DNA of 64,000 nucleotides. Origin: a virus. Positions 32,221 through 41,240 of the stretch are shown piece by piece. A program made the position numbers and the translations under genes. The notes below the pieces were generated by a model that had not been told where the DNA came from, made no database searches, and was given only the letters and a program-made list of their open reading frames with translations. Where the stretch lies: positions 125,866-189,865 of the IMG/VR virus record IMGVR_UViG_3300046092_000062; one strand, written 5' to 3'. How positions within the stretch are numbered: the first letter of the stretch is position 1; every line of letters starts with the position of its first letter.

Positions 32221-32611
32221 CTTTTGGTTCTGGGCCAAGCCAGCGTGTGTCACGCATAACTGTGCGTAACTGAAACTTGTTCTTGCCCATCTTAATAAAC
32301 GGGATATTCAAATTAGTGTGCGGATCATAGAATACTAAGTTAGTACCGTCAGGCTTTGCTCTGAACAAATGCAAGCCTCTATTAATGATTCGACCAAATG
32401 TGTCAATTAACATACCAGGCTCGATCCTACTCATACCACGTTTAGCCAGTAACTGATCAAAGAAATGGTCTTTAATATCTAATCGTATGCCAATATGATT
32501 TGCATAGTCTTGCACAGCCTTAATCGATAGGTACAACGAGCGAGTGCGCTCTTCTGTGTAATAGGGATCTTGCGGCCAATCGCTATGCTCAAGTAATTCT
32601 TTTATTTTCAT
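32207..32611 (-). CDS. Head-targeted candidate protein (third gene of operon)
   Basis: 134 residues on the minus strand. The N terminus MKIKELLEHS matches the pattern of T4 capsid-targeting sequences, with a possible protease cut after LLE. The rest is basic and mixed alpha/beta (LDIKDHFFDQLLAKRGMSR). ATG 32611 overlaps the previous gene's stop (ATGA); a longer frame from 32638 adds an unconvincing basic start. Function unknown. It may be injected with the phage DNA. Confidence 0.75.
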   Translation of the reverse strand: MKIKELLEHSDWPQDPYYTEERTRSLYLSIKAVQDYANHIGIRLDIKDHFFDQLLAKRGMSRIEPGMLIDTFGRIINRGLHLFRAKPDGTNLVFYDPHTNLNIPFIKMGKNKFQLRTVMRDTRWLGPEPKVTLN

Positions 32612-33306
32612 ATGGTTCCTAGTACGTCGTGATACCAAGGGTCAATGATAACTGGCGTACCATCTGCACGTTGCATAACGTTTTCTGTATGCAAGTCCCA
32701 TCCCCAACCTTTATGTGCGCCTAGTCTAGCTAGAATGACCATAGTAATGTACAGGGCTTCGTAGTAGCTTTGCTTACGATGGTCCATGAACTCGTTATGC
32801 ACTAGTTCCGGAACATCAGGATCGCCGCCCCAGTAACGCCAGAGATCACTTTCAGTCATGAAGTCATCTAATACCTCTTGCCATCTGAGTTGACGGGCAG
32901 CACACTCACTCATAATCCAAACAATACCTTGTAGCGCAGTACCAGCTGGAATAGGTTGCAAGCGTTCCATGGCAATTTGTCTAAACTGTTCGCCGTCGAT
33001 CTCGAAACGTGTATGGTGTTGCCCTTGAATCTTAACAAATCTTGGCAAGAATGGATTTGGCTTGCTAGTGGTTACGTATTGATAAAAGTCCAGGAATGTC
33101 TTTTCACCTGTACTTAACTGTCCACTCTCTGGCATAAGGATTTTAATCACAGTGTGAGCGTCTTTTGCATAGACTGAAGCGTCTGCGCCTGCGCCCAACT
33201 CAGTATATCCCGCAGCCTTCATTACTTGCTCAATCTTGTCACGGTGATCACTAGTGATTAATTCATCAAGTACTTGGGCTTCTGTTAAAATTTCGTTTAT
33301 TTTCAT
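32608..33306 (-). CDS. Kinase-fold protein with capsid-targeting-like N terminus
   Basis: 232 residues. N terminus MKINEILTEA resembles the T4 capsid-targeting sequence with a cut after LTE. The rest shows a protein-kinase/aminoglycoside-phosphotransferase outline: a glycine-rich loop (GAGADASVYA), a Lys in VIKI, a catalytic loop WDLHTENVM (Asp and Asn placed as expected) and a metal-binding IIDPW in place of DFG. Such a kinase, if packaged, could enter the host with the DNA and modify host proteins, as T4 Alt does by another chemistry. It shares four-base overlaps with both neighbours. Confidence 0.8.
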   Translation of the reverse strand: MKINEILTEAQVLDELITSDHRDKIEQVMKAAGYTELGAGADASVYAKDAHTVIKILMPESGQLSTGEKTFLDFYQYVTTSKPNPFLPRFVKIQGQHHTRFEIDGEQFRQIAMERLQPIPAGTALQGIVWIMSECAARQLRWQEVLDDFMTESDLWRYWGGDPDVPELVHNEFMDHRKQSYYEALYITMVILARLGAHKGWGWDLHTENVMQRADGTPVIIDPWYHDVLGTI

Positions 33307-34460
33307 CGCATGTTCATCGCTACAGTGTACTCTTTGAAGTTGTGCAAGCGATCTTGCAGTCCTCTGAGCGCAGGGTTAATATATTTAGTGACCGTGGCAG
33401 TGTCATTGAAGTTGTGTACGTTAGGTCTAACGCGAGTTTGCCAATACCACACTGCAATCTTGGCAGCAATTTCTGGGTTAGCAGCAAGCTCTGGCTTTTG
33501 CTCTAACGGCAACCCTAACGCTTTTCCTGCCATGCGATAGTTGTCGCGTCCGGTGATTTGAATAAAGCCACGACCGTGATACCTAACTCCGTCCCCTGCA
33601 TGTGTATTGCCCAAGGTCTTAGCCATACCCGGTGCAGCCTTGGGGTCGTAACGCTTGTGGAAGTACTTGGCGCCGCCGATCTCCTTCATTCGTGTAAAAT
33701 CTGCACTTTCGTGACGTGTTTGTGCCATGAATTGTGCTAGTTCTGCCCCTTTAATGCCTGCTCTGATAGCAGTACGTTGTAGAGTATGCTCGGGCCCCAT
33801 ATTCATACTCACCCCAAATGTGTCTGGTTGTGCTACTTTTGGAGTTGCTACTTTAGGTTGTGCAGCTTTGGCTACATGGTGTGCTGTTGCCTTAGGTTGT
33901 GCATGTGGCGCAGATTTAGCATCAGCTGCGCCACCACCTAACGCCATGCCCGCAGCAAGTGCGCCAGTAGCAGCCCAGTCTTTCCATCCCTCTTCAAGAT
34001 CTTGTGCAGAATAAATGGCATCTAGTGCATCGTCTAGCTGTCGCAACGGAATTCCTGCGTTGTTGTATCCGCGTTCCAATCGAGCAATATACGCATCGTT
34101 TGGTTCTGTGCCTTGCATGTACTCACGAGTCTCCGGAGTCATTGTATAGATCTCTGCTTCGTGGCGCTTTCCATTGGCAAATACTGGAACTGTTTTGCGA
34201 TCGTATAAACTTGGGTAGCCCTCTGTTTGGTCCAGTTGAGCAAGTAGCTGTCTATCGATTGCCCACAAGCTACCAATTACTCTAGCTCCGGGATATGGAA
34301 ATACGTTGGCATAAGTGAACATTTCAAACACAAAGTTCTTTAGCTCTGCACGACTAACAAATTCTGCACCGGGCATCAGTTCTGGGTCTGTTAACATGCC
34401 GTAGGCAAAATAGTATATAGGGGCCGCGCCAGCTTCGTCTAGTACATCTGTGATTTTCAT
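33303..34460 (-). CDS. Fusion: gamma-glutamylcyclotransferase-like domain + GH19 lysozyme/chitinase domain
   Basis: 385 residues. MKITDVLDEA at the N terminus looks like a capsid-targeting sequence (cut after LDE). Residues ~15-115 form a GGCT/AIG2-like domain (YYFAYGMLTDPE, GSLWAID, EGYPSLYDRK). After a low-complexity Ala/Lys/Pro linker comes a GH19 domain (~215-385) with the catalytic-Glu segment QTRHESADF and GRGFIQITGRDNY. The pairing of a metabolic-type domain with a wall-degrading domain is unusual. It might be packaged and cut peptidoglycan on entry. First gene of the three-gene minus-strand operon. Confidence 0.85.
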   Translation of the reverse strand: MKITDVLDEAGAAPIYYFAYGMLTDPELMPGAEFVSRAELKNFVFEMFTYANVFPYPGARVIGSLWAIDRQLLAQLDQTEGYPSLYDRKTVPVFANGKRHEAEIYTMTPETREYMQGTEPNDAYIARLERGYNNAGIPLRQLDDALDAIYSAQDLEEGWKDWAATGALAAGMALGGGAADAKSAPHAQPKATAHHVAKAAQPKVATPKVAQPDTFGVSMNMGPEHTLQRTAIRAGIKGAELAQFMAQTRHESADFTRMKEIGGAKYFHKRYDPKAAPGMAKTLGNTHAGDGVRYHGRGFIQITGRDNYRMAGKALGLPLEQKPELAANPEIAAKIAVWYWQTRVRPNVHNFNDTATVTKYINPALRGLQDRLHNFKEYTVAMNMR

Positions 34461-34467
34461 ACTGTAT

Positions 34468-35589
34468 TTAGTAAGCCAATATACGGTTTAAGTTCTGCAA
34501 GTCTGCAGGGTTGTAGGGAATGTTGCACTCAGTTAATGCGCTACCTAGTTTGTCTGTTAACTCGTTTACTACCAGTGGACGCATGGTAGTATAAAAGTGG
34601 TTAAAGTTGTATTCTAATATTTCAGCCATTGCTAATTTCATTTGCACCAGTTCTTCGTGCGTTTTATTACATAGATCTTCAAGTATAGCTAGCACCGCAT
34701 CAAAGCGATCGGCACTGTTAGTAATAGTGTCGTATCCCTCGTCCCAGAATTCCCCAAAGGTACGAAAGCCATACTTGCGCAAGTACGCCAAATTGCCAGC
34801 GCCAGCTAACAACAAAAAGGGCATCTTAGCCACAATCGGCTTAAAGATCTTTTCAGTTAGATGTTGTTTATTTTCGTAGAAGATGGTTTCAGTAACTAGA
34901 TTTACAAATGCCTTTTGCATATCCGCAACATTGACCGCTGCACTAAGCTCTCCGCGTGGGTCGCTGGTGTCTATTATCATCTGCTTTTCAAGCAGGTGCA
35001 TATGAGATCGAATGTTTGTTTTGTGAGGTTCTGGTAGCCATTGGTACGAGTTAGTAGAAGCCTCAATACTTTTAACATCAGCTGTATTGTAACTCACATA
35101 TCCTTTCCCTACTAGATCTCTTTTCTGCAATTCGATTACCAAGTTGGCGCGGTACAAACGTTTGTCTAATGTTAGATTGTTATAAGTAATATATGTGCGT
35201 TCAAAATCGGTATTGACATTTATGTTGTCGTACCAATGCAATCTATACCATTCGTGACACAACAGTGCGTGATAAAAATACTGGACATCTTTCAAATTGT
35301 AATCATTACACAGTTTGTCGCTTTCTGTGCTATACTCACTGGTTACTAGTACCCGACAAGCTGAAAAAGATTGAGAATACGATCTATAGAGTTCAATGTA
35401 AAATTTAGTAACGTCTATAGGTTCTTGGTCATAAAAAATAACAGTAGGTTTAAGTACAATCGGATAAGACGTCGATTTTGAAACAAAGTATATACGATTT
35501 TGATTAAACACAGGACACAATAACGCAATGCCCGATTTATCAAAAAAGTGATCTCTCATTACATTATAGAAAAAATCAAAAGGAATCAT
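34468..35589 (-). CDS. Glycosyltransferase-like protein (fucosyltransferase-type C-terminal region)
   Basis: 373 residues. The C-terminal half contains ENKQHLTEKIFKPIVAKMPF and the following GAGN and FRTFGEF, a block seen in GT10-like glycosyltransferases and frequently in T4-like cyanophages. A paralogue with the same block is encoded at 41209. The acceptor is unknown. The start codon lies back-to-back with that of the divergent dehydrogenase gene (CATATG), leaving no intergenic space. Confidence 0.7.
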   Translation of the reverse strand: MIPFDFFYNVMRDHFFDKSGIALLCPVFNQNRIYFVSKSTSYPIVLKPTVIFYDQEPIDVTKFYIELYRSYSQSFSACRVLVTSEYSTESDKLCNDYNLKDVQYFYHALLCHEWYRLHWYDNINVNTDFERTYITYNNLTLDKRLYRANLVIELQKRDLVGKGYVSYNTADVKSIEASTNSYQWLPEPHKTNIRSHMHLLEKQMIIDTSDPRGELSAAVNVADMQKAFVNLVTETIFYENKQHLTEKIFKPIVAKMPFLLLAGAGNLAYLRKYGFRTFGEFWDEGYDTITNSADRFDAVLAILEDLCNKTHEELVQMKLAMAEILEYNFNHFYTTMRPLVVNELTDKLGSALTECNIPYNPADLQNLNRILAY

Positions 35590-36828
35590 ATGTTAAGCAA
35601 GAAAATTGGATTTATTGGAATTGGCAAGTTAGGGATGGCGTGCGCCGAAGTGATGGCCGAAAAGCATTCTGTTACCGGCTATGATATTTACCCCAAAACC
35701 AGCAACAAGATCAAAATTGTCAACCAACTTAAAGATGCTGTACTCGGTCAAGACATTATTTTTGTTGCAGTACAAACACCACATGATGCTAAGTATGGCG
35801 GCGCCAGCCCAATTGCACATTTGCCTAACGTAGACTTTAACTACGATGTAGTTGAGCATGTGCTTAAACAGATTAACTGTTGGGCAAGACCAAATCAAAT
35901 GGTTGTGTTAATTAGCACAGTACTACCAGGAACAGTGCGTGGACGATTGCGCCAACACATTACTAATCCACGTTTCATTTACAACCCTTACTTAATTGCA
36001 ATGGGCAGTGTGGAGTGGGATATGGTTAATCCTGAGATGGTTATCATTGGAACAGAGGACGGCGATGTTACAACTGATGCAGCAGAGCTAATTGAGTTTT
36101 ATAAAGGACTGATGCAAAACAATCCACGTTACGAAGTTGGTACATGGGACGAAGCGGAATGTATTAAGGTGTTTTACAACACATTCATTAGTGCCAAGAT
36201 CGGATTAGCTAACATGATCCAGGACGTTGCTATCAAGCAAGGCAATATTAATGTGGATGTCGTGACTGATGCACTAGCAAGATCTAGTATGCGAATCATG
36301 GGGCCAAAATACATGACAGCAGGAATGGGTGATGCCGGACCTTGCCACCCACGTGACAACATTGCATTACGTTACATGGCAGAGAAGTTGGATCTAGGGT
36401 ACGACCTGTTTGATGCTATTATGAATGCACGAGAAATTCAAGCACGTAACCTAGCTAAGTTTATCGCTGACGAAGCCAACAATGCGTTGCTGCCAGTTTA
36501 TATTCACGGCAAAGCATACAAGCCGGACGTGGACTACTTAGAAGGCAGCTATAGTTTGCTAGTTGGACATTTTCTAAAACAGGATTTTGGCATCACACCG
36601 CACTATGTTGATCCACTAACAGAAGAACTTAATCCCAAATCTGTTAAGGGCGTTGTGCTACTTGCACACAATAGAAAAATCACATACGGGTATGCGGGCG
36701 AAGAGAACGAGCAGGAACTCTACTGCAAACTTAACGAAGGTAGTATTGTAGTTGACCCATGGCGTCAATACGCTACTGCTCGCACCGACATCAAGGTCAT
36801 CCACTATGGCAATACACGCAAAGTATAA
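35590..36828 (+). CDS. UDP-glucose/GDP-mannose dehydrogenase-family enzyme
   Basis: 412 residues. N-terminal Rossmann domain starts IGFIGIGKLGMACAEV (GxGxxG), with the VAVQTPHDAKYG motif typical of the family. The catalytic Cys lies in GDAGPCHPRDN. Twofold oxidation of a nucleotide sugar to its uronic acid is the family reaction; overall divergence leaves the exact sugar open. It is followed by oxygenase and amidinotransferase genes with small overlaps. The start at 35590 is used because the divergent gene begins at 35589. Confidence 0.88.
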   Translation: MLSKKIGFIGIGKLGMACAEVMAEKHSVTGYDIYPKTSNKIKIVNQLKDAVLGQDIIFVAVQTPHDAKYGGASPIAHLPNVDFNYDVVEHVLKQINCWARPNQMVVLISTVLPGTVRGRLRQHITNPRFIYNPYLIAMGSVEWDMVNPEMVIIGTEDGDVTTDAAELIEFYKGLMQNNPRYEVGTWDEAECIKVFYNTFISAKIGLANMIQDVAIKQGNINVDVVTDALARSSMRIMGPKYMTAGMGDAGPCHPRDNIALRYMAEKLDLGYDLFDAIMNAREIQARNLAKFIADEANNALLPVYIHGKAYKPDVDYLEGSYSLLVGHFLKQDFGITPHYVDPLTEELNPKSVKGVVLLAHNRKITYGYAGEENEQELYCKLNEGSIVVDPWRQYATARTDIKVIHYGNTRKV

Positions 36829-37318
36829 GATCCCTAAGTTTTGGGGCATTGAATACAAGCTCTTAGATTATGTAACTGAAGAGTTCAATGACCCTGAGAG
36901 CTTGCGTATCTGGCGCCACCAAGGATACCCGGGACCATTCACTGGCGCCATGTGTGACATGCGCAGTCCTCAGCCTAGCTGGAATGATAAGTTCATTGAG
37001 ATATATCAAGAGATGGGATGGAAGGACATTGGCACCAGTTACTACCGCATGGATACTGGAACAGTCTTACCAACTCACTCTGATTTGTATGCGAAGTATG
37101 TTAAACTACACAACTTGCAAGGTCAGGAGCAACGTATCCGTAGAGCAGTAGTGTTCTTAGAAGATTGGAAGCCCGGGCACTACAGTGAAATCAATGGCAT
37201 GGGCCTTGTTCACTGGGATGCAGGAACAGTGCTAGAGTGGGATTATGATACCCCGCACGCCGCGGCCAATATTGGAATTGAGTCGCGTTACACACTTCAA
37301 ATAACAGGTTGGGTATGA
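36806..37318 (+). CDS. 2-oxoglutarate/Fe(II)-dependent oxygenase-like protein
   Basis: 170 residues with the double-stranded beta-helix metal triad: His and Asp in PTHSDLY and the distal His in TPHAAANIG, followed by the Arg in SRYTLQITG that would bind 2-oxoglutarate. The VVFLEDWKPGHYSEI strand and HWDAGTVLEWD block fit too. The substrate is unknown; it could hydroxylate a sugar, protein or nucleotide. Overlaps the dehydrogenase by 23 bases; ATG 36806 avoids an implausible longer start. Confidence 0.8.
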   Translation: MAIHAKYKIPKFWGIEYKLLDYVTEEFNDPESLRIWRHQGYPGPFTGAMCDMRSPQPSWNDKFIEIYQEMGWKDIGTSYYRMDTGTVLPTHSDLYAKYVKLHNLQGQEQRIRRAVVFLEDWKPGHYSEINGMGLVHWDAGTVLEWDYDTPHAAANIGIESRYTLQITGWV

Positions 37319-38232
37319 TATCAAGTTGGAATGAATACGATCCGTTAAAGCGTATTATTGTTGGTGATGCAACACATGCGAATTGGCCAGTATATGATAA
37401 GGTCTTTCGCGCAGAAGAACAAAATACCTTGTGGAAAGAAACTCCACTCCCATCTGGTCCAGTACCACAGTGGATCATTGATGAAACTAATCGTGACCTG
37501 CAACGTCTTTGCACCATTCTTACTGTACACGGCGTAGAAGTGGAGCGCCCAACTACAATGAATTTCCAAGTGCATGATGGCCTGTACAATTACTGTCCCC
37601 GAGATCGTTTCATTGTGCATGGCGGTATTATTATCAACCCTGCAATGATGTATCCTTGCAGAGATATGGAATATCAATGCTACATGGATTTTCTTGACGA
37701 AGCAGAACACATTATTCACATGCCACGTGATAAGGGCATGGTGCTGGATGCAGCAAACATTCTACGTATTGCTAAAGACAAGTGGTTGTTCTTAGAATCG
37801 GCCAGCGGCAATCGCGCTGCATACGATTGGCTATGCAAACAAGTGCCAGACGTTGAAATTGAACTGTGTAACTTCTACGCTGGTGTGCATATTGATTCAA
37901 CCATTGTTGCATTAAATGAAAATACCTTTATTGTTAACGGCAGCAGAGTAACCAATGACACGCTGCCTAAGATGTTGCGAGACAAAGAACTGATCTTCGT
38001 TAACGATGTTGTGGCGCAAGAGTTCCACGAGTATCCGTATGCTAGCAAGTGGATTGCGCTTAACATGCTGAGTATCAATCCCACTACTGTCATCGTTGAC
38101 GCTGCACAAGACCTACTAATTAAAACCTTAGAGGCATTAAAGTTCACAGTTATTCCGTTGACCCTACGCCATAGCCGCACTCTCGGCGGAGGCTTCCACT
38201 GTGTAACGCTCGATTTAGTTCGTTCGATATAA
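37315..38232 (+). CDS. Amidinotransferase-family protein (glycine/arginine amidinotransferase type)
   Basis: 305 residues. Signature segments of the amidinotransferase/deiminase fold: RDRFIVHGG near residue 98 and the catalytic-Cys loop GGGFHCVTLD at the end, with His and Asp expected between. Enzymes of the family transfer an amidino group from Arg to an amine, or hydrolyse it. Similar genes are known in T4-like cyanophages. ATGA overlap with the oxygenase. The TAA stop is inside a late promoter box. Confidence 0.85.
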   Translation: MISSWNEYDPLKRIIVGDATHANWPVYDKVFRAEEQNTLWKETPLPSGPVPQWIIDETNRDLQRLCTILTVHGVEVERPTTMNFQVHDGLYNYCPRDRFIVHGGIIINPAMMYPCRDMEYQCYMDFLDEAEHIIHMPRDKGMVLDAANILRIAKDKWLFLESASGNRAAYDWLCKQVPDVEIELCNFYAGVHIDSTIVALNENTFIVNGSRVTNDTLPKMLRDKELIFVNDVVAQEFHEYPYASKWIALNMLSINPTTVIVDAAQDLLIKTLEALKFTVIPLTLRHSRTLGGGFHCVTLDLVRSI

Positions 38233-38235
38233 ATA
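38228..38235 (+). promoter_or_regulatory. Late promoter
   Basis: Exact TATAAATA with the upstream gene's TAA stop inside. The leader to the ATG at 38255 is about 20 bases and has no clear Shine-Dalgarno site. Confidence 0.78.
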
Positions 38236-38254
38236 CTTGATAATAAGAACAACT

Positions 38255-39016
38255 ATGACCGATTTTTCTAGATATTCAGATGCACTGCTTTCAGCACTTA
38301 AACACTCAAGCAAAGAGCAAGAGATTGTAACAAAGAAGCAAGAAATTTTAGATGGCATCTATGGATTTCACAACTTTGTGCCAAATACAACTTTATTCGT
38401 TGGGTTCAATCCCGCATTGCTTTCTGCCAAGAACGGCGACGTTTCTGTCACCTGTATTAGCCAAGCCGCAAGGGATTACTTAGACAGCAAGAACGTCAAG
38501 TACACATACGTATCAGAATCTGAAACTGTTGGTAAGAAGTTTGACGTTGTGGTTGCAATGGAAGAATTCTTTACGTTTGCTGATAACGAGTTAGATCAGC
38601 AAAATGTTGTTAAACAGATTTGTAACCTAGCCAGTGAATTTGTGGTAAGTACTTTACGTGATTATAAGAATCAAGACTTTAAAGATCGTGAGTTCAGTAT
38701 CCCAGCTGTGATTCGAAATGGCAAGACCAACTGCGTTTACAATGAGTTCCATGACTGGGACTTTGCAAACCGTAGCGCATGGACCACTACTGTATACGAA
38801 ATTTCAAATCCAGCACACGAACTAACCACTTACGGACCGTTTAATAGACGTACTATGTACTTCAAACAGTTGGCTAAGTTTAGTATGGATGCAGGTGCAG
38901 GTGATTTCATTGTGCATAAAAACCTCATGTATAAGTCATTGATTAAGAAAAATTATGAACACGTTATCAGCATAAGATTTGAAGATCAATGGAACTATCA
39001 AAATTCGACTCGTTAG
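38255..39016 (+). CDS. Late protein with methyltransferase-like fold segments
   Basis: 253 residues. Segments TTLFVGFNPALLSA and KFDVVVAMEEFFTFA recall SAM-binding Rossmann strands, but no motif confirms methyltransferase activity, and such proteins occur beside fibre genes in marine T4-like phages. It precedes the 405-residue fibre-like gene, overlapping it by 28 bases, and follows a late promoter. A structural or modifying role at the tail is possible. Confidence 0.7.
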   Translation: MTDFSRYSDALLSALKHSSKEQEIVTKKQEILDGIYGFHNFVPNTTLFVGFNPALLSAKNGDVSVTCISQAARDYLDSKNVKYTYVSESETVGKKFDVVVAMEEFFTFADNELDQQNVVKQICNLASEFVVSTLRDYKNQDFKDREFSIPAVIRNGKTNCVYNEFHDWDFANRSAWTTTVYEISNPAHELTTYGPFNRRTMYFKQLAKFSMDAGAGDFIVHKNLMYKSLIKKNYEHVISIRFEDQWNYQNSTR

Positions 39017-40206
39017 TAGCTAACATATTAGAAGACGTACAAACAAAGGTTGGTAATCAAATTACTGACCTTGTTAAAGATGAGCTTAGAGCTCGACTAG
39101 ACACGTATAATTACGATCTAGCTGTACACAAATTAAACCAAGTACTTGACCCCACTGACACCGAAGCGTTGCAGAAACGTATTAACTCGGCTGTTAACGC
39201 GGTCGTAAATAACATCCAGGCGCAGCTAGAAGCAGAGATTGCAGACCTTGTTTATAAGAAACTCAAGGACCTTGACGTTAATCGACAATTTAACCAAACA
39301 CTAGCGACCGCAGTTAAGGACAAGATCTTTAATCTTGACTTTCCCGAAGGCAGTGTTAGTGCAGCAAGTATCAAGCAGTCAGACTTGGCTATTTCGGGTG
39401 ATCAAGTTGCAGGCGGTATTATTAGAAACTTTGCATCCACTGGCATTGACGACCAATCAACTAATTGTGTTGTCACTATTCTCGATGCTGCGGTAGTTGT
39501 TGAAAACAATCTGGTAACAATGGATTTAACTGTTGAGGGCGATCTCAACGTAAAAGGCAAAGTAGACGAGGACAGTGCGTTCTACAAACAGTTAGCTAAC
39601 TCAGTTACTAATGCAGTCCAGCAAGGCCTAGATAGTGAATTATTTGCAGGGTTCAGCGACACTATTTTTAGCAAAATCAAAACAGATGGTCTAGACTTAT
39701 CCAAGATTACAGTCAATGAAAATGTAGTAATCGAAGGCAATCGCATTGGATACACTATTACCGAAAGTAACTTGCAGAAGCTGGGTATGCTAAAGGAATT
39801 GCAAGTAGCAGGCGAAACTCAACTTTCAGACACGTTATACGTGGGTAACAAACGTACTGGCATTAACACTCTAGAACCTAGTGCAGCATTGGCGGTATGG
39901 GACGAAGATATTGAAATTACTGTTAGCAAAGAACGTAACGGTCAGGGCCGAATTGGCACACCCAGAAACCAATCACTTGTTTTAGGCAGCAACCAGCACA
40001 GCAACATTGTGCTTAACACAGATGGGTCGGCTCAAATCAATGATCTGCGTATGGGTAATGTAAAGATGTCTGCTAGCGACACACCGCCTAATTTCTCTAG
40101 CACCAAAGGACATATTGTGTTTAATGCCAACCCTAGCGCAGGCGGCCCATTGGGTTGGGTTTGCTTAGGTGCTGCAAATTGGGCAAATTTTGGCATAGTT
40201 GACTGA
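38989..40206 (+). CDS. Fibre-like structural protein
   Basis: 405 residues. The first ~130 are long amphipathic helices with Val/Ala heptads (NAVVNNIQAQLEAEIADLVY), suggesting a trimeric coiled coil. Later blocks (NLVTMDLTVEGDLNVKGKV) and a C-terminal GPLGWVCLGAANWANFG tip look like fibre beta modules. Probably a tail-fibre or whisker component. The UV-endonuclease promoter overlaps its stop. Confidence 0.8.
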   Translation: MELSKFDSLVANILEDVQTKVGNQITDLVKDELRARLDTYNYDLAVHKLNQVLDPTDTEALQKRINSAVNAVVNNIQAQLEAEIADLVYKKLKDLDVNRQFNQTLATAVKDKIFNLDFPEGSVSAASIKQSDLAISGDQVAGGIIRNFASTGIDDQSTNCVVTILDAAVVVENNLVTMDLTVEGDLNVKGKVDEDSAFYKQLANSVTNAVQQGLDSELFAGFSDTIFSKIKTDGLDLSKITVNENVVIEGNRIGYTITESNLQKLGMLKELQVAGETQLSDTLYVGNKRTGINTLEPSAALAVWDEDIEITVSKERNGQGRIGTPRNQSLVLGSNQHSNIVLNTDGSAQINDLRMGNVKMSASDTPPNFSSTKGHIVFNANPSAGGPLGWVCLGAANWANFGIVD

Positions 40207-40227
40207 TAATGGGTCACATGCTATAAT
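40199..40227 (+). promoter_or_regulatory. uvsE promoter, leaderless type
   Basis: TTGACT (40199-40204), 17-base spacer with TAATGGG, TGC-TATAAT (40222-40227), then five bases to the ATG at 40233. The preceding gene's TGA stop (40204-40206) starts at the last base of the -35 box. Confidence 0.88.
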
Positions 40228-40232
40228 ACAGC

Positions 40233-41240
40233 ATGACTACACCACGAATTGGGTTTGCCTGTAAGTTTAGTGAACTTACCCCTAAAGGCATTGAAAGTGT
40301 TCCGGAATTAAATACACGCGGCACTACTGTGGCGTGGCTAAATAGACAGAGCAAGCATATTGCAGAGGAACGTCTCTGGGATATCATGAAGCACAACATC
40401 GAATCGGCAAAACTGCTGGTAGAAAAAGTAGGAACCCTTGAACAACATCTCAGAATGGTGCGCCTTAGCAGCGACCTTCTTCCTGTATATACCGAGCCTT
40501 CTTGGAGTTATTTTTGGCGTCAGCCTGACGTTAGGGCTTATTGCGAAAAACACTTTGCGCAGGTTGGCGCTGTTGCTCGTTGCAGCAATGTGCGTCTTAG
40601 TTTTCACCCAGGTCAATTCTGCGTTCTCGCAAGCGATTCTGGAGATGTTGTTGAACGCTCAATCCTTGAGTTCGAATACCATGCTGATATGACCCGTTGG
40701 ATGGGCTATGGACAAAAATTTCAAGACTTCAAAATCAACGTACACATATCGGGACGCAAGGGTCCGCAGGGCATTAGAGATGTATATGGCCGTCTATCGC
40801 CTGAAGCACGTAACTGTCTAACACTAGAGAACGAGGAATACACACATGGTTTGGACGATTGTTTGTCTTTACACGATCTTGTACCTACTGTGCTCGATAT
40901 TCATCATCACTGGATCCGAGAAGGTGAGTACATTGATGCGGGCAGCGATCGTGTTAAGGCAGTTGTTGATAGCTGGCGCGGCGTGCGCCCTACTTTACAC
41001 TACAGTGTTTCACGAGAAGATGTCCTTGTCGGGCACTGTGCGAACACCTTGCCCGATCACCCAGCGTTGCTTGTAAGCGGTTACAAAAAGCAAAAACTTC
41101 GTGCTCACAGTGACTACTACTGGAACAATGCAGTTAACGAGTGGGCTGCTACGTTTACTAAAGACTTTGATGTCATGTGCGAGAGCAAGGCCAAGAACCT
41201 TGCTAGCATTAAGTTCGCGACAGTAGCTCTTCAATCTTAG
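40233..41240 (+). CDS. uvsE: UV-damage endonuclease UvsE/UVDE
   Basis: 335 residues, a TIM-barrel AP-endonuclease-like repair enzyme. Diagnostic segments are GFACKFSELTPKG at the start, RLSSDLLP, RLSFHPGQFCVL with a metal-binding His, LTLENEEY and VLDIHHHW with further metal ligands. It nicks DNA 5' of UV photoproducts and abasic sites, fitting a phage of sunlit freshwater. It has its own promoter with no leader and overlaps the convergent glycosyltransferase-like gene by 32 bases. Confidence 0.95.
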   Translation: MTTPRIGFACKFSELTPKGIESVPELNTRGTTVAWLNRQSKHIAEERLWDIMKHNIESAKLLVEKVGTLEQHLRMVRLSSDLLPVYTEPSWSYFWRQPDVRAYCEKHFAQVGAVARCSNVRLSFHPGQFCVLASDSGDVVERSILEFEYHADMTRWMGYGQKFQDFKINVHISGRKGPQGIRDVYGRLSPEARNCLTLENEEYTHGLDDCLSLHDLVPTVLDIHHHWIREGEYIDAGSDRVKAVVDSWRGVRPTLHYSVSREDVLVGHCANTLPDHPALLVSGYKKQKLRAHSDYYWNNAVNEWAATFTKDFDVMCESKAKNLASIKFATVALQS

